The position numbers and the translations under genes were made by a program. Positions 1-8,328 of a stretch of 38,704 nucleotides of DNA are shown here, piece after piece; position 1 is the first letter of the stretch, and every line of letters starts with the position of its first letter. The DNA comes from JALZAH01 sp051000755 (GTDB lineage Bacteria > Actinomycetota > Acidimicrobiia > Acidimicrobiales > Palsa-688), in contig JBPCNZ010000118.1 in NCBI GenBank assembly GCA_051000755.1, forward strand, positions 1 through 38,704, given 5' to 3'. The notes beneath the pieces are model-generated. The model had not been told where the DNA came from, ran no database searches, and saw only the letters and a list, made by a program, of their open reading frames with translations.

Positions 1-38
1 ACGCTGAGACATGCCCCCACGATCGCGGCCCACGACGC

Positions 39-104
39 TCAGGTGGTGAATTTCATGACGACCAAGATGACGAGACCAATCAGGACCAACACCCAACCGA
101 GCAC
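39..104 (-). CDS. possible 21-residue hydrophobic peptide
   Basis: Directly after the whiB stop, and in the same frame, lies a short reading frame from a GTG codon to a TGA. It encodes a 21-residue peptide that is almost entirely hydrophobic (a run of L, V, I, G and W, then M-K-F-T-T), long enough for one membrane helix. No convincing ribosome binding site is seen. It could be a membrane micropeptide, a chance frame, or (less likely) a read-through extension of the WhiB protein past its TAG codon. I do not recognise a family. Confidence 0.2.
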   Translation of the reverse strand: MLGWVLVLIGLVILVVMKFTT

Positions 105-122
105 CCGATGCCGGTCAGGGCA

Positions 123-413
123 CTAGCTGGCCTGCCGTTGGCGGGCCAGCCACGACTTACGCAGGCGGCGCCGCTCGTCCTCGGACGTTCCACCCCAGAT
201 CCCTGACTCCTGATTGGTCGCTAAGGCGAACTCGAGGCAGGCGGTCTGAGCATCACAGTTGTCGCATACTGCTTTGGCGGCGTCGATCTGATCGACAGCC
301 GGCCCGGTCGTCCCGATCGGGAAGAACAGGTCGGGATCGGTGTCTCGACACGCTGCATTGTCACGCCAGTCATCGACATCCCATTCGATGCTGCGGCTCC
401 ATGTCAAAGCCAC
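123..413 (-). CDS. whiB1: WhiB-family iron-sulfur transcription regulator, WhiB1-like
   Basis: This 96-residue protein has the four cysteines of the WhiB family (C22, C50, C53, C59) that hold a 4Fe-4S cluster, followed by the GIWGG turn (71-75) and a basic C-terminal tail (RRRLRKSW) that contacts DNA. The DLFFPIG stretch and the spacing before the CxxC are closest to WhiB1, an essential NO-sensitive regulator that binds the housekeeping sigma factor; the WhiB1 assignment is inference from recall. The GTG start at 413 is preceded by a strong AGGAGG site about seven bases upstream. It is transcribed leftward, 206 bp beyond the lipid kinase gene, and probably from its own promoter. Confidence 0.9.
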   Translation of the reverse strand: MALTWSRSIEWDVDDWRDNAACRDTDPDLFFPIGTTGPAVDQIDAAKAVCDNCDAQTACLEFALATNQESGIWGGTSEDERRRLRKSWLARQRQAS

Positions 414-433
414 CTACTGCCTCCTGCTGCATT

Positions 434-447
434 GTGAAATCATTCAC
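434..447. promoter_or_regulatory. inverted repeat upstream of whiB
   Basis: GTGAA-ATCA-TTCAC is a perfect 5-bp inverted repeat in a locally AT-rich stretch 21-34 bp upstream of the whiB start. Its position fits a regulator site overlapping the whiB core promoter. The rest of 448-619 holds no gene that I can support. Confidence 0.3.
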
Positions 448-619
448 GTGTTGGCCCGAGAAGAACATCAGATCACTGACGTGTGTCCACAGCGTAAATG
501 CCCTGGTCGGCTAACGCAAGGGGTTGGGACCCGGGTCTCGGTCACATCAGCGGTGGGGCCGGCGTGGACCCTGCACGTTGGGTGACGGATGGTCACCGTC
601 CGTGGTCGACGGCCGACCC

Positions 620-1531
620 TCAGGGAAGCACCAGGGCAAGAACATCGGGCCGGCACCGAAGGGTCAGCTCGTCGGTCTCGCCCAGGTACTCACCGTCCAC
701 TTGGTAGGGAACCGGGCGGTACCCCTTGACGACCACGGAGTCGAGGTCGGTCGCCACCGAGACGGCCCGGTGCCCGACCAGGCCCCCGCCCCGGACCACG
801 GCCCGGATGGCGAGGGGGAGGAGCCGCCCCAGCTCCAGGGAGCGGAACGTGACCATGGCCAGTCCGGTGTCGAACCCGGTGCCGGGGACCACGTCGAGGG
901 GCCGGTCGCCGAGGAACGTGTAAGGGTTCGTCTTGAGACAGATCCCGAAGGCCCCGTCCACGGGGTCGCCCCCCTCGGGGGTGGCGGTGAACGCCGGATG
1001 CCGGTGGTCGTAGTGACGCAGCCACGTGGTGAACGCCGCCCACACGAACAGGGCATGCCCGGCGTAGCGCTTGACCTCCGAGCGCCGCTCGACCTGGGCT
1101 ACCACGGCGGCGTCGTAGCCGATGCCGACATGGAACAGGAAGTAGCGGCCGTTGACCTCGCCCAGGCTCACCCTCCGGATGGACTGGCGGTGGAGAGCGG
1201 CGAGCAGTTGGCCGGTGGCCTCCACCGGGTCGTTGGTCATGCCGATCGTCCGGGCGAAGACGTTGGTGGAGCCGCCCGGAAGCACCCCGAGGGCGGTGGA
1301 GGAGCCGGCCAGCCCGTTGGCCGCCTCGTTGAGCGTCCCGTCGCCTCCCAACACCACGACGACATCGACGCCTTCGGATGCCGCACCCTGGGCCAGTCGG
1401 GTGGCGTGGCCCCGCCGGCTGGTCTCGGCGACCGTCACGGTGTGGTCGGCGGCCAGGGCCTTTTGGATGACGACCCGCGCCCGGGCGGTGACCGACGATG
1501 CCGAGGCGTTCACCACCAGGAGAAGCCGCAT
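620..1531 (-). CDS. diacylglycerol kinase family lipid kinase
   Basis: A 303-residue protein of the DAGK/YegS/LCB5 fold. Family members transfer the ATP gamma-phosphate to the hydroxyl of diacylglycerol or a related lipid. It shows the N-terminal strand MRLLLVVN, the nucleotide-binding GGDGTLNEAANGL motif and the downstream LPGGSTNVFAR motif that corresponds to LPxGTxNDFAR. Its length is normal for the single-domain bacterial enzymes. It starts 19 bp after the sigma factor stop on the same strand, so it is probably the last gene of the anti-sigma/sigma/lipid-kinase operon. The substrate cannot be told from sequence. The ribosome binding site is weak, which suits translation coupled to the upstream gene. 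Confidence 0.85.
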   Translation of the reverse strand: MRLLLVVNASASSVTARARVVIQKALAADHTVTVAETSRRGHATRLAQGAASEGVDVVVVLGGDGTLNEAANGLAGSSTALGVLPGGSTNVFARTIGMTNDPVEATGQLLAALHRQSIRRVSLGEVNGRYFLFHVGIGYDAAVVAQVERRSEVKRYAGHALFVWAAFTTWLRHYDHRHPAFTATPEGGDPVDGAFGICLKTNPYTFLGDRPLDVVPGTGFDTGLAMVTFRSLELGRLLPLAIRAVVRGGGLVGHRAVSVATDLDSVVVKGYRPVPYQVDGEYLGETDELTLRCRPDVLALVLP

Positions 1532-1550
1532 GGTGGCCGGTGACCGCCGC

Positions 1551-2306
1551 TCAGGAAGGGGAGTCGGCGGCGGCGCGCAGCTGGGCGACGCTGCGACCGA
1601 GCAGGCGCGAAACGTGCATCTGCGAGATGCCGAGGCGGGTGGCGATCTCCGACTGGGTCAGGCCCTCGAAGAAGCGCAGGTGCAGGATCGTCTGCTCCCG
1701 TTGGGGGAGCATGCCGAGCAGCGGTGACAACGTGGCCCGCCGCTCCGCACCTGCCAGCTCGGGGTCGTCGGACCCCAATCGGGACAGAAGCGTCTCGCCT
1801 TCGTCGTCACCGCCGGTGGGGGCGTCGAGCGAAGCGAACCGGTAGGCCTGGCCGGCCTCCAGCGCCTCCAGGACCTCCTCTTCGGAGACCTGGACCTCGG
1901 CAGCCAGCTCGGCGATGGTCGGGGATCGGCCCAGCTCCTGACCCAGGGTGGCCACCACCTTGCCCAGCCTCAGGTAGAGCTCCTGCATGCGTCGGGGGGC
2001 ACGGATGGCCCACCCCCGGTCGCGGAAGTGGCGCTTGAGCTCGCCCACGATGGTGTGGGTGGCGTAGGTGGAGAACTCGACCTCCCGGCCGGGGTCGAAG
2101 CGCCCCACGGCCTTGAGGAGCCCGAGGGAGGCCACCTGGACCAGATCGTCGAGGGGTTCGCCGCGGTTGGCGAAGCGCCGGGCGAGGTATTCGGCCAGCC
2201 CCAGGTGGGCGGCCACCAGCTCATCGCGAAGCGATGTGTCCTGAGTCTCGGCGAACTCGCGGAACTTCTGACGGAGCTCTTCGCGCTGGCCGGGCTCGAA
2301 GCTCAT
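1551..2306 (-). CDS. RNA polymerase sigma factor, SigB/SigF type (sigma-70 group 3)
   Basis: A 251-residue sigma factor with region 2 (DDLVQVASLGLLKAVGRFD, then EFSTYATHTIVGELKRHFRD), region 3 and a region 4 helix-turn-helix near the C terminus (GLTQSEIATRLGISQMHVSR). It has no long N-terminal extension, as expected of SigB/SigF/SigH stress and sporulation-type factors. I chose the ATG at 2306 because GGAGAG precedes it and the residues before it in the open frame are low-complexity. The gene follows the anti-sigma gene by 22 bp, the usual rsbW-sigB order. It probably directs a general stress or developmental regulon and is controlled by binding to the upstream product. Confidence 0.93.
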   Translation of the reverse strand: MSFEPGQREELRQKFREFAETQDTSLRDELVAAHLGLAEYLARRFANRGEPLDDLVQVASLGLLKAVGRFDPGREVEFSTYATHTIVGELKRHFRDRGWAIRAPRRMQELYLRLGKVVATLGQELGRSPTIAELAAEVQVSEEEVLEALEAGQAYRFASLDAPTGGDDEGETLLSRLGSDDPELAGAERRATLSPLLGMLPQREQTILHLRFFEGLTQSEIATRLGISQMHVSRLLGRSVAQLRAAADSPS

Positions 2307-2328
2307 GCGCTCTCCGGTGTCCCGTCGT

Positions 2329-2745
2329 TCATGGGGCGTCGCCCGCGCCGTTGAGCATGGCCCCACGGGGGGACTGGGCCGTCTTGACCAGGCGGAAGCG
2401 CGGCCCGGTCGGCCCGGCCTCCAGCTGATGCTCGTCGACCAGGGCGGAGAGCATGATCTCGGAGAGCTCGGAGAGGGTGACGGGGCTGGTGCCCTCACCG
2501 AAGTCACCTTCCCCTTCGATGACCAACCGCTCGGGGGACAGGTCGTAGCGGATCTCGACCATGCCGGGACGACCCTCGGGACCGGTCAGGCCGTAGCACA
2601 GCTCGTCGATGGCCAGACGCAGGTCCTCCACCTCGTCGAAGCTGAAGCCGAGCCTGCTGGCCAGTCCCGCAGCGGTGACGCGCGCCAGTCGAAGGAGCTC
2701 CGGCCTGGCAGGGACCACCAGTCGTACTTCATCCTTGGATGCCAC
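2329..2745 (-). CDS. RsbW-like anti-sigma factor with degenerate ATP-binding site
   Basis: A 138-residue protein starting at GTG 2745, preceded by AAGGAG. It aligns by eye with the HATPase_c anti-sigma factors (RsbW/SpoIIAB/UsfX): the strand VVPARPELLRLAR, the helix GLASRLGFSFDEVEDLRLA and the DELCYGL segment where the N-box should lie. The Asn that coordinates Mg-ATP in the N-box is absent here, and the glycine-rich lid motifs are also missing (SELSEIMLSALVDEHQL). It therefore probably binds the sigma factor without acting as a serine kinase. Degenerate forms next to sigF-like genes occur in other actinobacteria. It sits divergent from etfB across a 184-bp gap. Confidence 0.75.
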   Translation of the reverse strand: MASKDEVRLVVPARPELLRLARVTAAGLASRLGFSFDEVEDLRLAIDELCYGLTGPEGRPGMVEIRYDLSPERLVIEGEGDFGEGTSPVTLSELSEIMLSALVDEHQLEAGPTGPRFRLVKTAQSPRGAMLNGAGDAP

Positions 2746-2842
2746 GTGCGGCTCCGCTCCTTCGTCGTGCGGCCCTGATGCTCCTTCGTCGATCCGGTGT
2801 CGGCCGACGGCTACCGCTCGGCTTTTCCAGAGAGGCAAACCT

Positions 2843-2859
2843 ACCACCGACGTGGTGGT
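2843..2859. promoter_or_regulatory. inverted repeat in the anti-sigma/etfB divergent region
   Basis: ACCACC-GACGT-GGTGGT forms a perfect 6-bp inverted repeat with a 5-base centre, between the divergent anti-sigma and etfB starts. It may be an operator for either promoter. The same gap holds two exact copies of GCTCCTTCGTCG (2756-2767 and 2780-2791), the left one carrying the anti-sigma ribosome binding site. Confidence 0.35.
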
Positions 2860-2929
2860 TTCCGTTTGAGCGCCGCCGGCCGGATGGCGGAGTGGTGGGC
2901 CACGCCCGTGGCGGGGAAGAATGACCGCC

Positions 2930-3706
2930 ATGAACGTCGTTGTTTGCGTCAAGCAGATCCCCGATCCGGCCAATCCCGGCAAGCTGGGCCCTGATCACAC
3001 CCTGGTCCGCGAAGGCAAGCTGATCCTCGATGACTCGGACTCCTACGGGGTCGAGATGGCCCTGCAACTGGCCGACGCCGCCGGCGGTGGCGAGGTGACC
3101 CTGGTCTCCATGGCGCCCAACGGCGAGACCAGCGGACTGCGCACGGCCCTGGCCATGGGGGCGGCGAAGGCCATCTTGGTGAGCGACGATGCCCTGGCCG
3201 GCTCCGACGCACTGGGCACGGCCAAGGTTCTGGCCGCGGCGATCAAGCGGGCCGAGCCGGACCTGGTCATCGCCGCCACCGAGTCCACCGACGGCTACAC
3301 GGGGACGACGCCGGTGCAGGTCGCCGAGCTTCTCGGTCTGCCGTCGGTGAGCTTCTCCAAGAAGGTGGAGATCTCCGAGGCCACGGTGAAGGTGCAGCGC
3401 CAGACCGAGATGGGCTACGACGACGTCGAGGTGGGGCTTCCCGCCCTGATCACCGTGACGGCCGGAGTGGTCGAGCCTCGGTACCCGTCGTTCAAGGGGA
3501 TCATGGCGGCCAAGGGCAAGCCGGTCGAGACCCTCGCCGTTGCTGATCTTGGTCTCGAGGCGTCCGAGGTGGGAGCCGCCGGCGCCCGCCAGGAGATCAC
3601 CTCGGTCACGCCCGCCGAGGAGCGCGAGGCCGGCGAGATCGTCGTCGACGAGGGTGACGCCCACGAGAAGATCGTGGCTTTCCTCGAGCAGCTGAAGGTC
3701 ATCTGA
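2930..3706 (+). CDS. etfB: electron transfer flavoprotein beta subunit
   Basis: A 258-residue EtfB. The N terminus MNVVVCVKQIPDP is the hallmark of the family, and the body carries the AMP-binding half-domain (PNGETSGLRTALAMGA and the ATESTDGYTG loop). The EtfAB heterodimer accepts electrons from acyl-CoA dehydrogenases and passes them to ETF-quinone oxidoreductase. The ATG at 2930 is preferred over the one at 2921 because GGGGAAG lies at a suitable distance upstream. The gene pairs with etfA 103 bp downstream. It fits an organism living on fatty and aromatic acids, as the phenylacetate cluster further right suggests. Confidence 0.95.
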   Translation: MNVVVCVKQIPDPANPGKLGPDHTLVREGKLILDDSDSYGVEMALQLADAAGGGEVTLVSMAPNGETSGLRTALAMGAAKAILVSDDALAGSDALGTAKVLAAAIKRAEPDLVIAATESTDGYTGTTPVQVAELLGLPSVSFSKKVEISEATVKVQRQTEMGYDDVEVGLPALITVTAGVVEPRYPSFKGIMAAKGKPVETLAVADLGLEASEVGAAGARQEITSVTPAEEREAGEIVVDEGDAHEKIVAFLEQLKVI

Positions 3707-3809
3707 AGCAACCGAGAGCCGGGCCCATCCGGCCCCGCCTCACCCGCAACGAGCGTGCCGAGAACGTCGGCGCGCACCGAACAGGACACGACAGGAAGGT
3801 CCGACCGAC

Positions 3810-4775
3810 ATGGCCGTAGACAAGATCTGGGTGATCGTGGATCGCCAGGAGAACGCCATCGCCCCGTTGAGCCTCGAGCTGCTCACCAAGGCCCGCCAGC
3901 TGGCAGGCACGGTGGAGGGGATCACGTGGGGCGATGCCGATGCCATCGCCGCATCCGCCGGCTCGTACGGCGCCACCACCCTCTACAACGTGGGTGACCT
4001 CGCCGGCGGCCTGCCGGGCCCGGCGATGGCGGCGGCCATCGCCGCCCAGGTGGAGGCGGGCAACGGGCCGGACGCCATCCTGGCTCCGCACAACTACGAC
4101 GGGCGTGACATCTCCGCCCGCCTCAGCGCCAAGATCGATCGGCCGGTGCTCACCAACGTGGTCGGGCTCACCGACGACGGTGGCCTGGTGGCCGAAGCCA
4201 GCCTGTTCGGCGGTACCGAGATCGCCAAGTCGAAGTTCACCGGCGAAGGCCCGGGAATCTTCGTCGTGAAGAGCAAGTCGTTCGCGGCCGAGGCCGGCGA
4301 CGGAGAGGCGGCGACGGTGACCGCCATGGATGTTCCCGATCTGGGGGCCACGTCGGGCGCCACGATCGTCAACCGCCATGTCGAGGAGAGTGAAGGGCCG
4401 AAGTTGGACGAGGCCCCCGTCGTGGTTTCCGGCGGGCGGGGTCTGGGCCAGGCCGACGAGTACGCCCTCATCGAGCAGTTGGCGAAGCTGCTCAAGGGAG
4501 CAGCCGGCGCGTCCCGGGCCATCGTCGATGCCGGTTGGGTTCCCTACTCCCACCAGGTCGGTCAGACCGGCAAGACGGTCAAGCCGACGGTGTACATCGC
4601 TGCGGGCATCTCCGGTGCCACCCAGCACATGGTGGGCATGAAGGGATCGAAGAACATCGTGGCCATCAACAAGGATCAGGAAGCGCCCATCTTCTCCATC
4701 TCCGACCTGGGCATCGTGGGCGACGTGCACAAGGTGCTGCCCAAGCTCATCGAGGCCCTTCAGGCCCGATCCTGA
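3810..4775 (+). CDS. etfA: electron transfer flavoprotein alpha subunit
   Basis: A 321-residue EtfA with the C-terminal FAD domain clearly visible: VDAGWVPYSHQVGQTGKTV, then YIAAGISGATQHMVGM and the NKDQEAPIFSISDLGIVGD stretch that closes over the flavin. The N-terminal domain is the usual nucleotide-binding-like fold shared with EtfB. AGGAAGG precedes the ATG. With EtfB it forms the soluble FAD/AMP heterodimer that collects electrons from acyl-CoA dehydrogenases. The gap between the two genes is long for an etf operon but holds no obvious terminator. Confidence 0.96.
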   Translation: MAVDKIWVIVDRQENAIAPLSLELLTKARQLAGTVEGITWGDADAIAASAGSYGATTLYNVGDLAGGLPGPAMAAAIAAQVEAGNGPDAILAPHNYDGRDISARLSAKIDRPVLTNVVGLTDDGGLVAEASLFGGTEIAKSKFTGEGPGIFVVKSKSFAAEAGDGEAATVTAMDVPDLGATSGATIVNRHVEESEGPKLDEAPVVVSGGRGLGQADEYALIEQLAKLLKGAAGASRAIVDAGWVPYSHQVGQTGKTVKPTVYIAAGISGATQHMVGMKGSKNIVAINKDQEAPIFSISDLGIVGDVHKVLPKLIEALQARS

Positions 4776-4837
4776 TCCCTCCCTGTCCCGCGGCCGTCGT
4801 GATCCTCCCACCCGCCAGGGTCTGAAGGTCCCCGGCC

Positions 4838-6172
4838 GTGCGTGTTCCGTGGTCGTCTTCGCCGCAGGCGGCCCCCCCCCGGGAGCCGTGGTCCAACTGG
4901 GCGGGCACGGTGACCTGCCGGCCGACCTCGGTCGAGTACCCGGTGACCACCGCCGACATGGCCCGGGTGGTGCGCGCCGCCCGGCGCCGGGGCCAGCAGG
5001 TCAAGGCCATCGGCTCGGGCCATTCGTTCTCGCCGATCGCCGCCACCGACGGCGTGCAGGTCCGCCTCGGCCGGCACCGACGGGTGCTCGACATCGACCG
5101 GGAGCGGGCCACCGTCACCGTCGAGGCGGGAATCCGTTTGCGCAGCCTGGCCAACACCCTGGCGGCGCGGGGCCTGGCCCTGACCAACCTTGGTGATGTG
5201 GCCGTGCAGAGCCTGGCAGGGGCCATCTCGACGGGGACTCACGGCACCGGGGCCCGTTACGGCGGCCTCGCCACCCAGGTCCTCGGCCTGGAGATGATCC
5301 TGGCCGACGGGTCCGTGGTCCAGGCCTCGCCGCAGGAGGAGCCGGAGCTCTTCGACGCTGCCCGGCTGGGGCTGGGCGCGCTCGGGCTCATCTCGACGGT
5401 GACCCTGCAGTGCGTGCCGGCCTTCGACCTCCGCGCCGTCGAGGACCGGGTCGATCTGGATTCGGTGATGGCCTCCCTGGACGACGATGTCGCGGCGTAT
5501 GACCATTACGAGTGGTATTGGGTGCCCCACACCCGGCGGGTCAGGACCAAGGCCAATGACCGGACGGATCAGGCCCCTCGCGGCCGGGGAAGGTTAGGGG
5601 AATGGCGGGACCGGATGTTCCTCGAGAACGTGGTGTTCGGTGCGTTGTGTCGGGTCGAGCGCCGCATCCCGGCCCTCACCCATCGCCTGGCCCCGATCGT
5701 GGCGTCGGGTGGTCGGAGCGAATGGATCGAACGTAGCGACCGGGTCTTCACCAGCCCCCGCCGGGTGCACTTCGTCGAGATGGAATACGCCCTGCCCCGC
5801 GACCGCCTGCGGGGGGTGATCGATGCCCTCGTCGACGTGGTCGACGATCTGAACATCGCCTTTCCCGTCGAGGTGCGGTTCGCCGCTGCTGACGACGTTC
5901 CCCTGTCCACGGCCTACGGCAGAGAATCGGCCTACGTCGCCGTGCACCAGTACCGGGGGATGGCCTACCGGGCGTGGTTCGAGGCGGCCGAGGCCATCTT
6001 CTCCGAGGCAGGTGGTCGTCCCCATTGGGGCAAGATGCACACCCGGGACGCGGCGGGGCTGGCCCCGCTGTACCCGAGGTGGGAGGCGTTTGCTGCCGTC
6101 CGCCGCCGCGTCGACCCTGACGGGCTGTGGTCCAACGCCTACCTGGACCGGGTGCTCGGCCCCGTCGGCTAA
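4838..6172 (+). CDS. FAD-linked aldonolactone/alditol oxidase family protein
   Basis: A 444-residue flavoprotein of the VAO family, D-arabinono-1,4-lactone oxidase (ALO) branch. The FAD domain shows PTSVEYPVTTADMARVV, then GSGHSFSP, where H62 matches the histidine that binds FAD covalently in this branch, and ISTGTHGTG. The C terminus has the ALO signature around HWGKMHTRDA and DPDGLWSNAYLDRVLG. Relatives oxidise sugar lactones or alditols using oxygen or another acceptor; the substrate here is unknown. The start is GTG, with GAAGGT upstream. It follows etfA by 62 bp in the same direction and may be co-transcribed, although a link with ETF as electron acceptor would be speculation. Confidence 0.85.
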   Translation: MRVPWSSSPQAAPPREPWSNWAGTVTCRPTSVEYPVTTADMARVVRAARRRGQQVKAIGSGHSFSPIAATDGVQVRLGRHRRVLDIDRERATVTVEAGIRLRSLANTLAARGLALTNLGDVAVQSLAGAISTGTHGTGARYGGLATQVLGLEMILADGSVVQASPQEEPELFDAARLGLGALGLISTVTLQCVPAFDLRAVEDRVDLDSVMASLDDDVAAYDHYEWYWVPHTRRVRTKANDRTDQAPRGRGRLGEWRDRMFLENVVFGALCRVERRIPALTHRLAPIVASGGRSEWIERSDRVFTSPRRVHFVEMEYALPRDRLRGVIDALVDVVDDLNIAFPVEVRFAAADDVPLSTAYGRESAYVAVHQYRGMAYRAWFEAAEAIFSEAGGRPHWGKMHTRDAAGLAPLYPRWEAFAAVRRRVDPDGLWSNAYLDRVLGPVG

Positions 6173-6227
6173 CGCGGTGGTGGGGGGGGTGTTGGTAAGA
6201 GAACCGCTGGCGGTGCCATCGTGGAGC

Positions 6228-6920
6228 GTGCGCGTGCTCCTGGTCGAAGACGATGCGGCCATCGCTGAGCCGTTGGTGGAAGGCCTGGCTCGGGAGGGGT
6301 TCGACGTGACCTGGGTGGAGACCGGGGCGGCCGCCCTGGCTTCGCCGTTGCCCGACATCGTGCTGCTCGATCTCGGTTTGCCCGACATGGATGGCTTCGC
6401 CGTCTGTCACGAGCTCCGGCGGCGTTCCTCGGTGCCGATCGTGGCTGTCACCGCCCGGGGCGCCGAGGTCAACCGGGTGGTGGGCCTCGATCTGGGCGCC
6501 GACGACTACATCGTCAAGCCGTTCGGCTTTCGCGAGCTGGCCGCCCGGATGCGGGCCGTGCTGCGACGCACGACGCCGGCGGCGGCGGCCCCGGTGTCCG
6601 AGGCGGTGCAGGTCCTCGACGGACTGACCATCGACCGCCGGAGCCGCCGGGTGACCATGGAGGGGACCGAGTGCGCCCTCACCCCGAAAGAGTTCGAGCT
6701 GCTGGCGTTGCTCGCCCGGGACCCTGGTGCCGTCGTCACCCGTCAGGAGATCCTCGAGCAGGTCTGGGATCCGCACTGGTACGGGCCCACCAAGACCCTC
6801 GACGTTCACGTGGCATCCCTGCGCCGCAAGCTCTGCCATCCCGAGTGGGTGGAGACGGTCCGCCGGGTGGGTTTCCGCCTCGGTGACGGTGTTGTCCGCT
6901 CCGAAGGGGTCGAGGCTTGA
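6228..6920 (+). CDS. OmpR/PhoB-family response regulator
   Basis: A 230-residue two-domain regulator. The receiver domain has the acidic pair D8-D9, phospho-acceptor D48 in LLDLGLPDMDG, a conserved Thr in AVTARG and the Lys in YIVKPFGF. The C-terminal winged helix shows LTPKEFELLALLARDPG and ends in the VRRVGFRL hairpin. I chose the GTG at 6228 because it gives the canonical N terminus MRVLLVEDD; the ribosome binding site there is poor (GGAG only three bases away), so the start is not certain. It overlaps the kinase gene by four bases (TTGA). Confidence 0.92.
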   Translation: MRVLLVEDDAAIAEPLVEGLAREGFDVTWVETGAAALASPLPDIVLLDLGLPDMDGFAVCHELRRRSSVPIVAVTARGAEVNRVVGLDLGADDYIVKPFGFRELAARMRAVLRRTTPAAAAPVSEAVQVLDGLTIDRRSRRVTMEGTECALTPKEFELLALLARDPGAVVTRQEILEQVWDPHWYGPTKTLDVHVASLRRKLCHPEWVETVRRVGFRLGDGVVRSEGVEA

Positions 6921-8323
6921 CCCGGCGCCTCCTGCTCTCCTATCTGGCCCTGGCCGTCGCCATCCTCGTGGTTCTGGAGGTGCCTCTGGCCGTGCTCGGC
7001 GCCCGCCACGAACGGGACCTGGCCACCAGCCAGGGTCAGAAGATCGCCACCGGTTTGGCCATCGCCGCCGGGGAGGACTTCGAGAACCAGCGCCAGGCCG
7101 ATCTCAGCGCCCTGGCTCTGCACTATCGCCAGGCGACCGGAGGAGAGGTGGCGATCGCCGACTCGACCGGGCATCGGATCGTCAGTTCCGACGCCGACCA
7201 TGACAACGACACTGAGGGTGCCGCCGCCCCCCTGGTCCATACCGCCCTGGGCGGGGGGTTGGCCTCGGCCATCATCAGCGACGAGGGCGAGGCCTACGTG
7301 GTCGCCGCCGCCCCCATCGGTGGTCCCGGCGGCAGGACCGGCGCCGTGCTCCTGTCCCTCTCGGCCCAGGCCACCACCAATCGGGTCCATCTGCTCTGGA
7401 CCGCGCTGGCGGGATTCGCCATCTTCTTCCTGCTTGTCGCTCTGGTGGTCGGCCGGTTGATGACGAGTGCTCTGTCACGACCGCTGGAACGGCTGGGCCG
7501 GGCGGTCAGCGCTCTTGACGAGAGCAATCTCGAGGCCCGGGCCCACGTAGACGACGGCCCGGCCGAGGTTCAGGCCCTGGCTCTCCAGTTCAACCAGATG
7601 GCCAATCGCCTGACCGAGCTGGTCAAGGCTCAGGGCCGGTTCGTGGCCGACGCCTCCCATCAGCTGCGCTCGCCGTTGACCGCCCTGCGACTGCGGATCG
7701 AAAATCTCGAGGCCCAGGTGCCGGCCGCCGACGGCCGGGCGGTGGCCGCCATCGGCGACGAGGTGCAGCGCCTGTCCCGGCTGGTCGACGGCTTGATCAC
7801 CCTGGGCCACGCCGATGCCGTCTCGCCCGAGCGGTCCACGCTCGACGTCGACCTCGTCATCGAGGAGCGCTGCCGGGCCTGGGCGGCCCTGGCCCAGGAA
7901 CGCCGGATCATCCTCGAGCCGCCCCCAGCCGGTGACGGACCGCGTTCGGCGGAGCTGGTGGCCGGTGATCTCGACCAGATCCTTGACAACCTCCTGGCCA
8001 ACGCTCTCGACGTGAGCCCACCCAGCACCACCATCACCGTCCGTCTCGACAACGTCCCGGAGGGGGGATTCGAAATCCACATCACCGACCAGGGCCCGGG
8101 CATGACCGACGAGGAGCTCGGGAGGGCCTTCGACCGGTTCTGGCAGGGATCGTCGACGACGGGCTCCCAGGGGGGGCTGGGTCTGGCCATCGTCCGCCAG
8201 CTGAGCATCCGCAACGGTCTCCACGTCCGCCTCGCCGCCACCCCCGGCGGCGGCCTGGATGCCGTGATCGGGGTGCACCAGAGCCGGCGCCGGCGCCCGG
8301 GACGCCAGCCGGTGCCCACCTGA
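6917..8323 (+). CDS. membrane sensor histidine kinase
   Basis: A 468-residue kinase: TM1 about 5-29, an extracytoplasmic sensor of about 125 residues, TM2 about 158-180, HAMP about 181-236, a dimerisation domain with phospho-acceptor H248 (ADASHQLRSPL), and a HATPase_c domain with N-box LDQILDNLLANALD, G1 box DQGPGM, F-box FDRFW and G2 box GGLGLAIV. It starts with TTG overlapping the stop of the response regulator, so the two are translationally coupled and form a cognate pair. The sensed signal is unknown. The next genes rightward encode an envelope protein and an extracytoplasmic redox module, which makes an envelope stimulus plausible. Confidence 0.93.
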   Translation: MTRRLLLSYLALAVAILVVLEVPLAVLGARHERDLATSQGQKIATGLAIAAGEDFENQRQADLSALALHYRQATGGEVAIADSTGHRIVSSDADHDNDTEGAAAPLVHTALGGGLASAIISDEGEAYVVAAAPIGGPGGRTGAVLLSLSAQATTNRVHLLWTALAGFAIFFLLVALVVGRLMTSALSRPLERLGRAVSALDESNLEARAHVDDGPAEVQALALQFNQMANRLTELVKAQGRFVADASHQLRSPLTALRLRIENLEAQVPAADGRAVAAIGDEVQRLSRLVDGLITLGHADAVSPERSTLDVDLVIEERCRAWAALAQERRIILEPPPAGDGPRSAELVAGDLDQILDNLLANALDVSPPSTTITVRLDNVPEGGFEIHITDQGPGMTDEELGRAFDRFWQGSSTTGSQGGLGLAIVRQLSIRNGLHVRLAATPGGGLDAVIGVHQSRRRRPGRQPVPT

Positions 8324-8328
8324 GAGCC

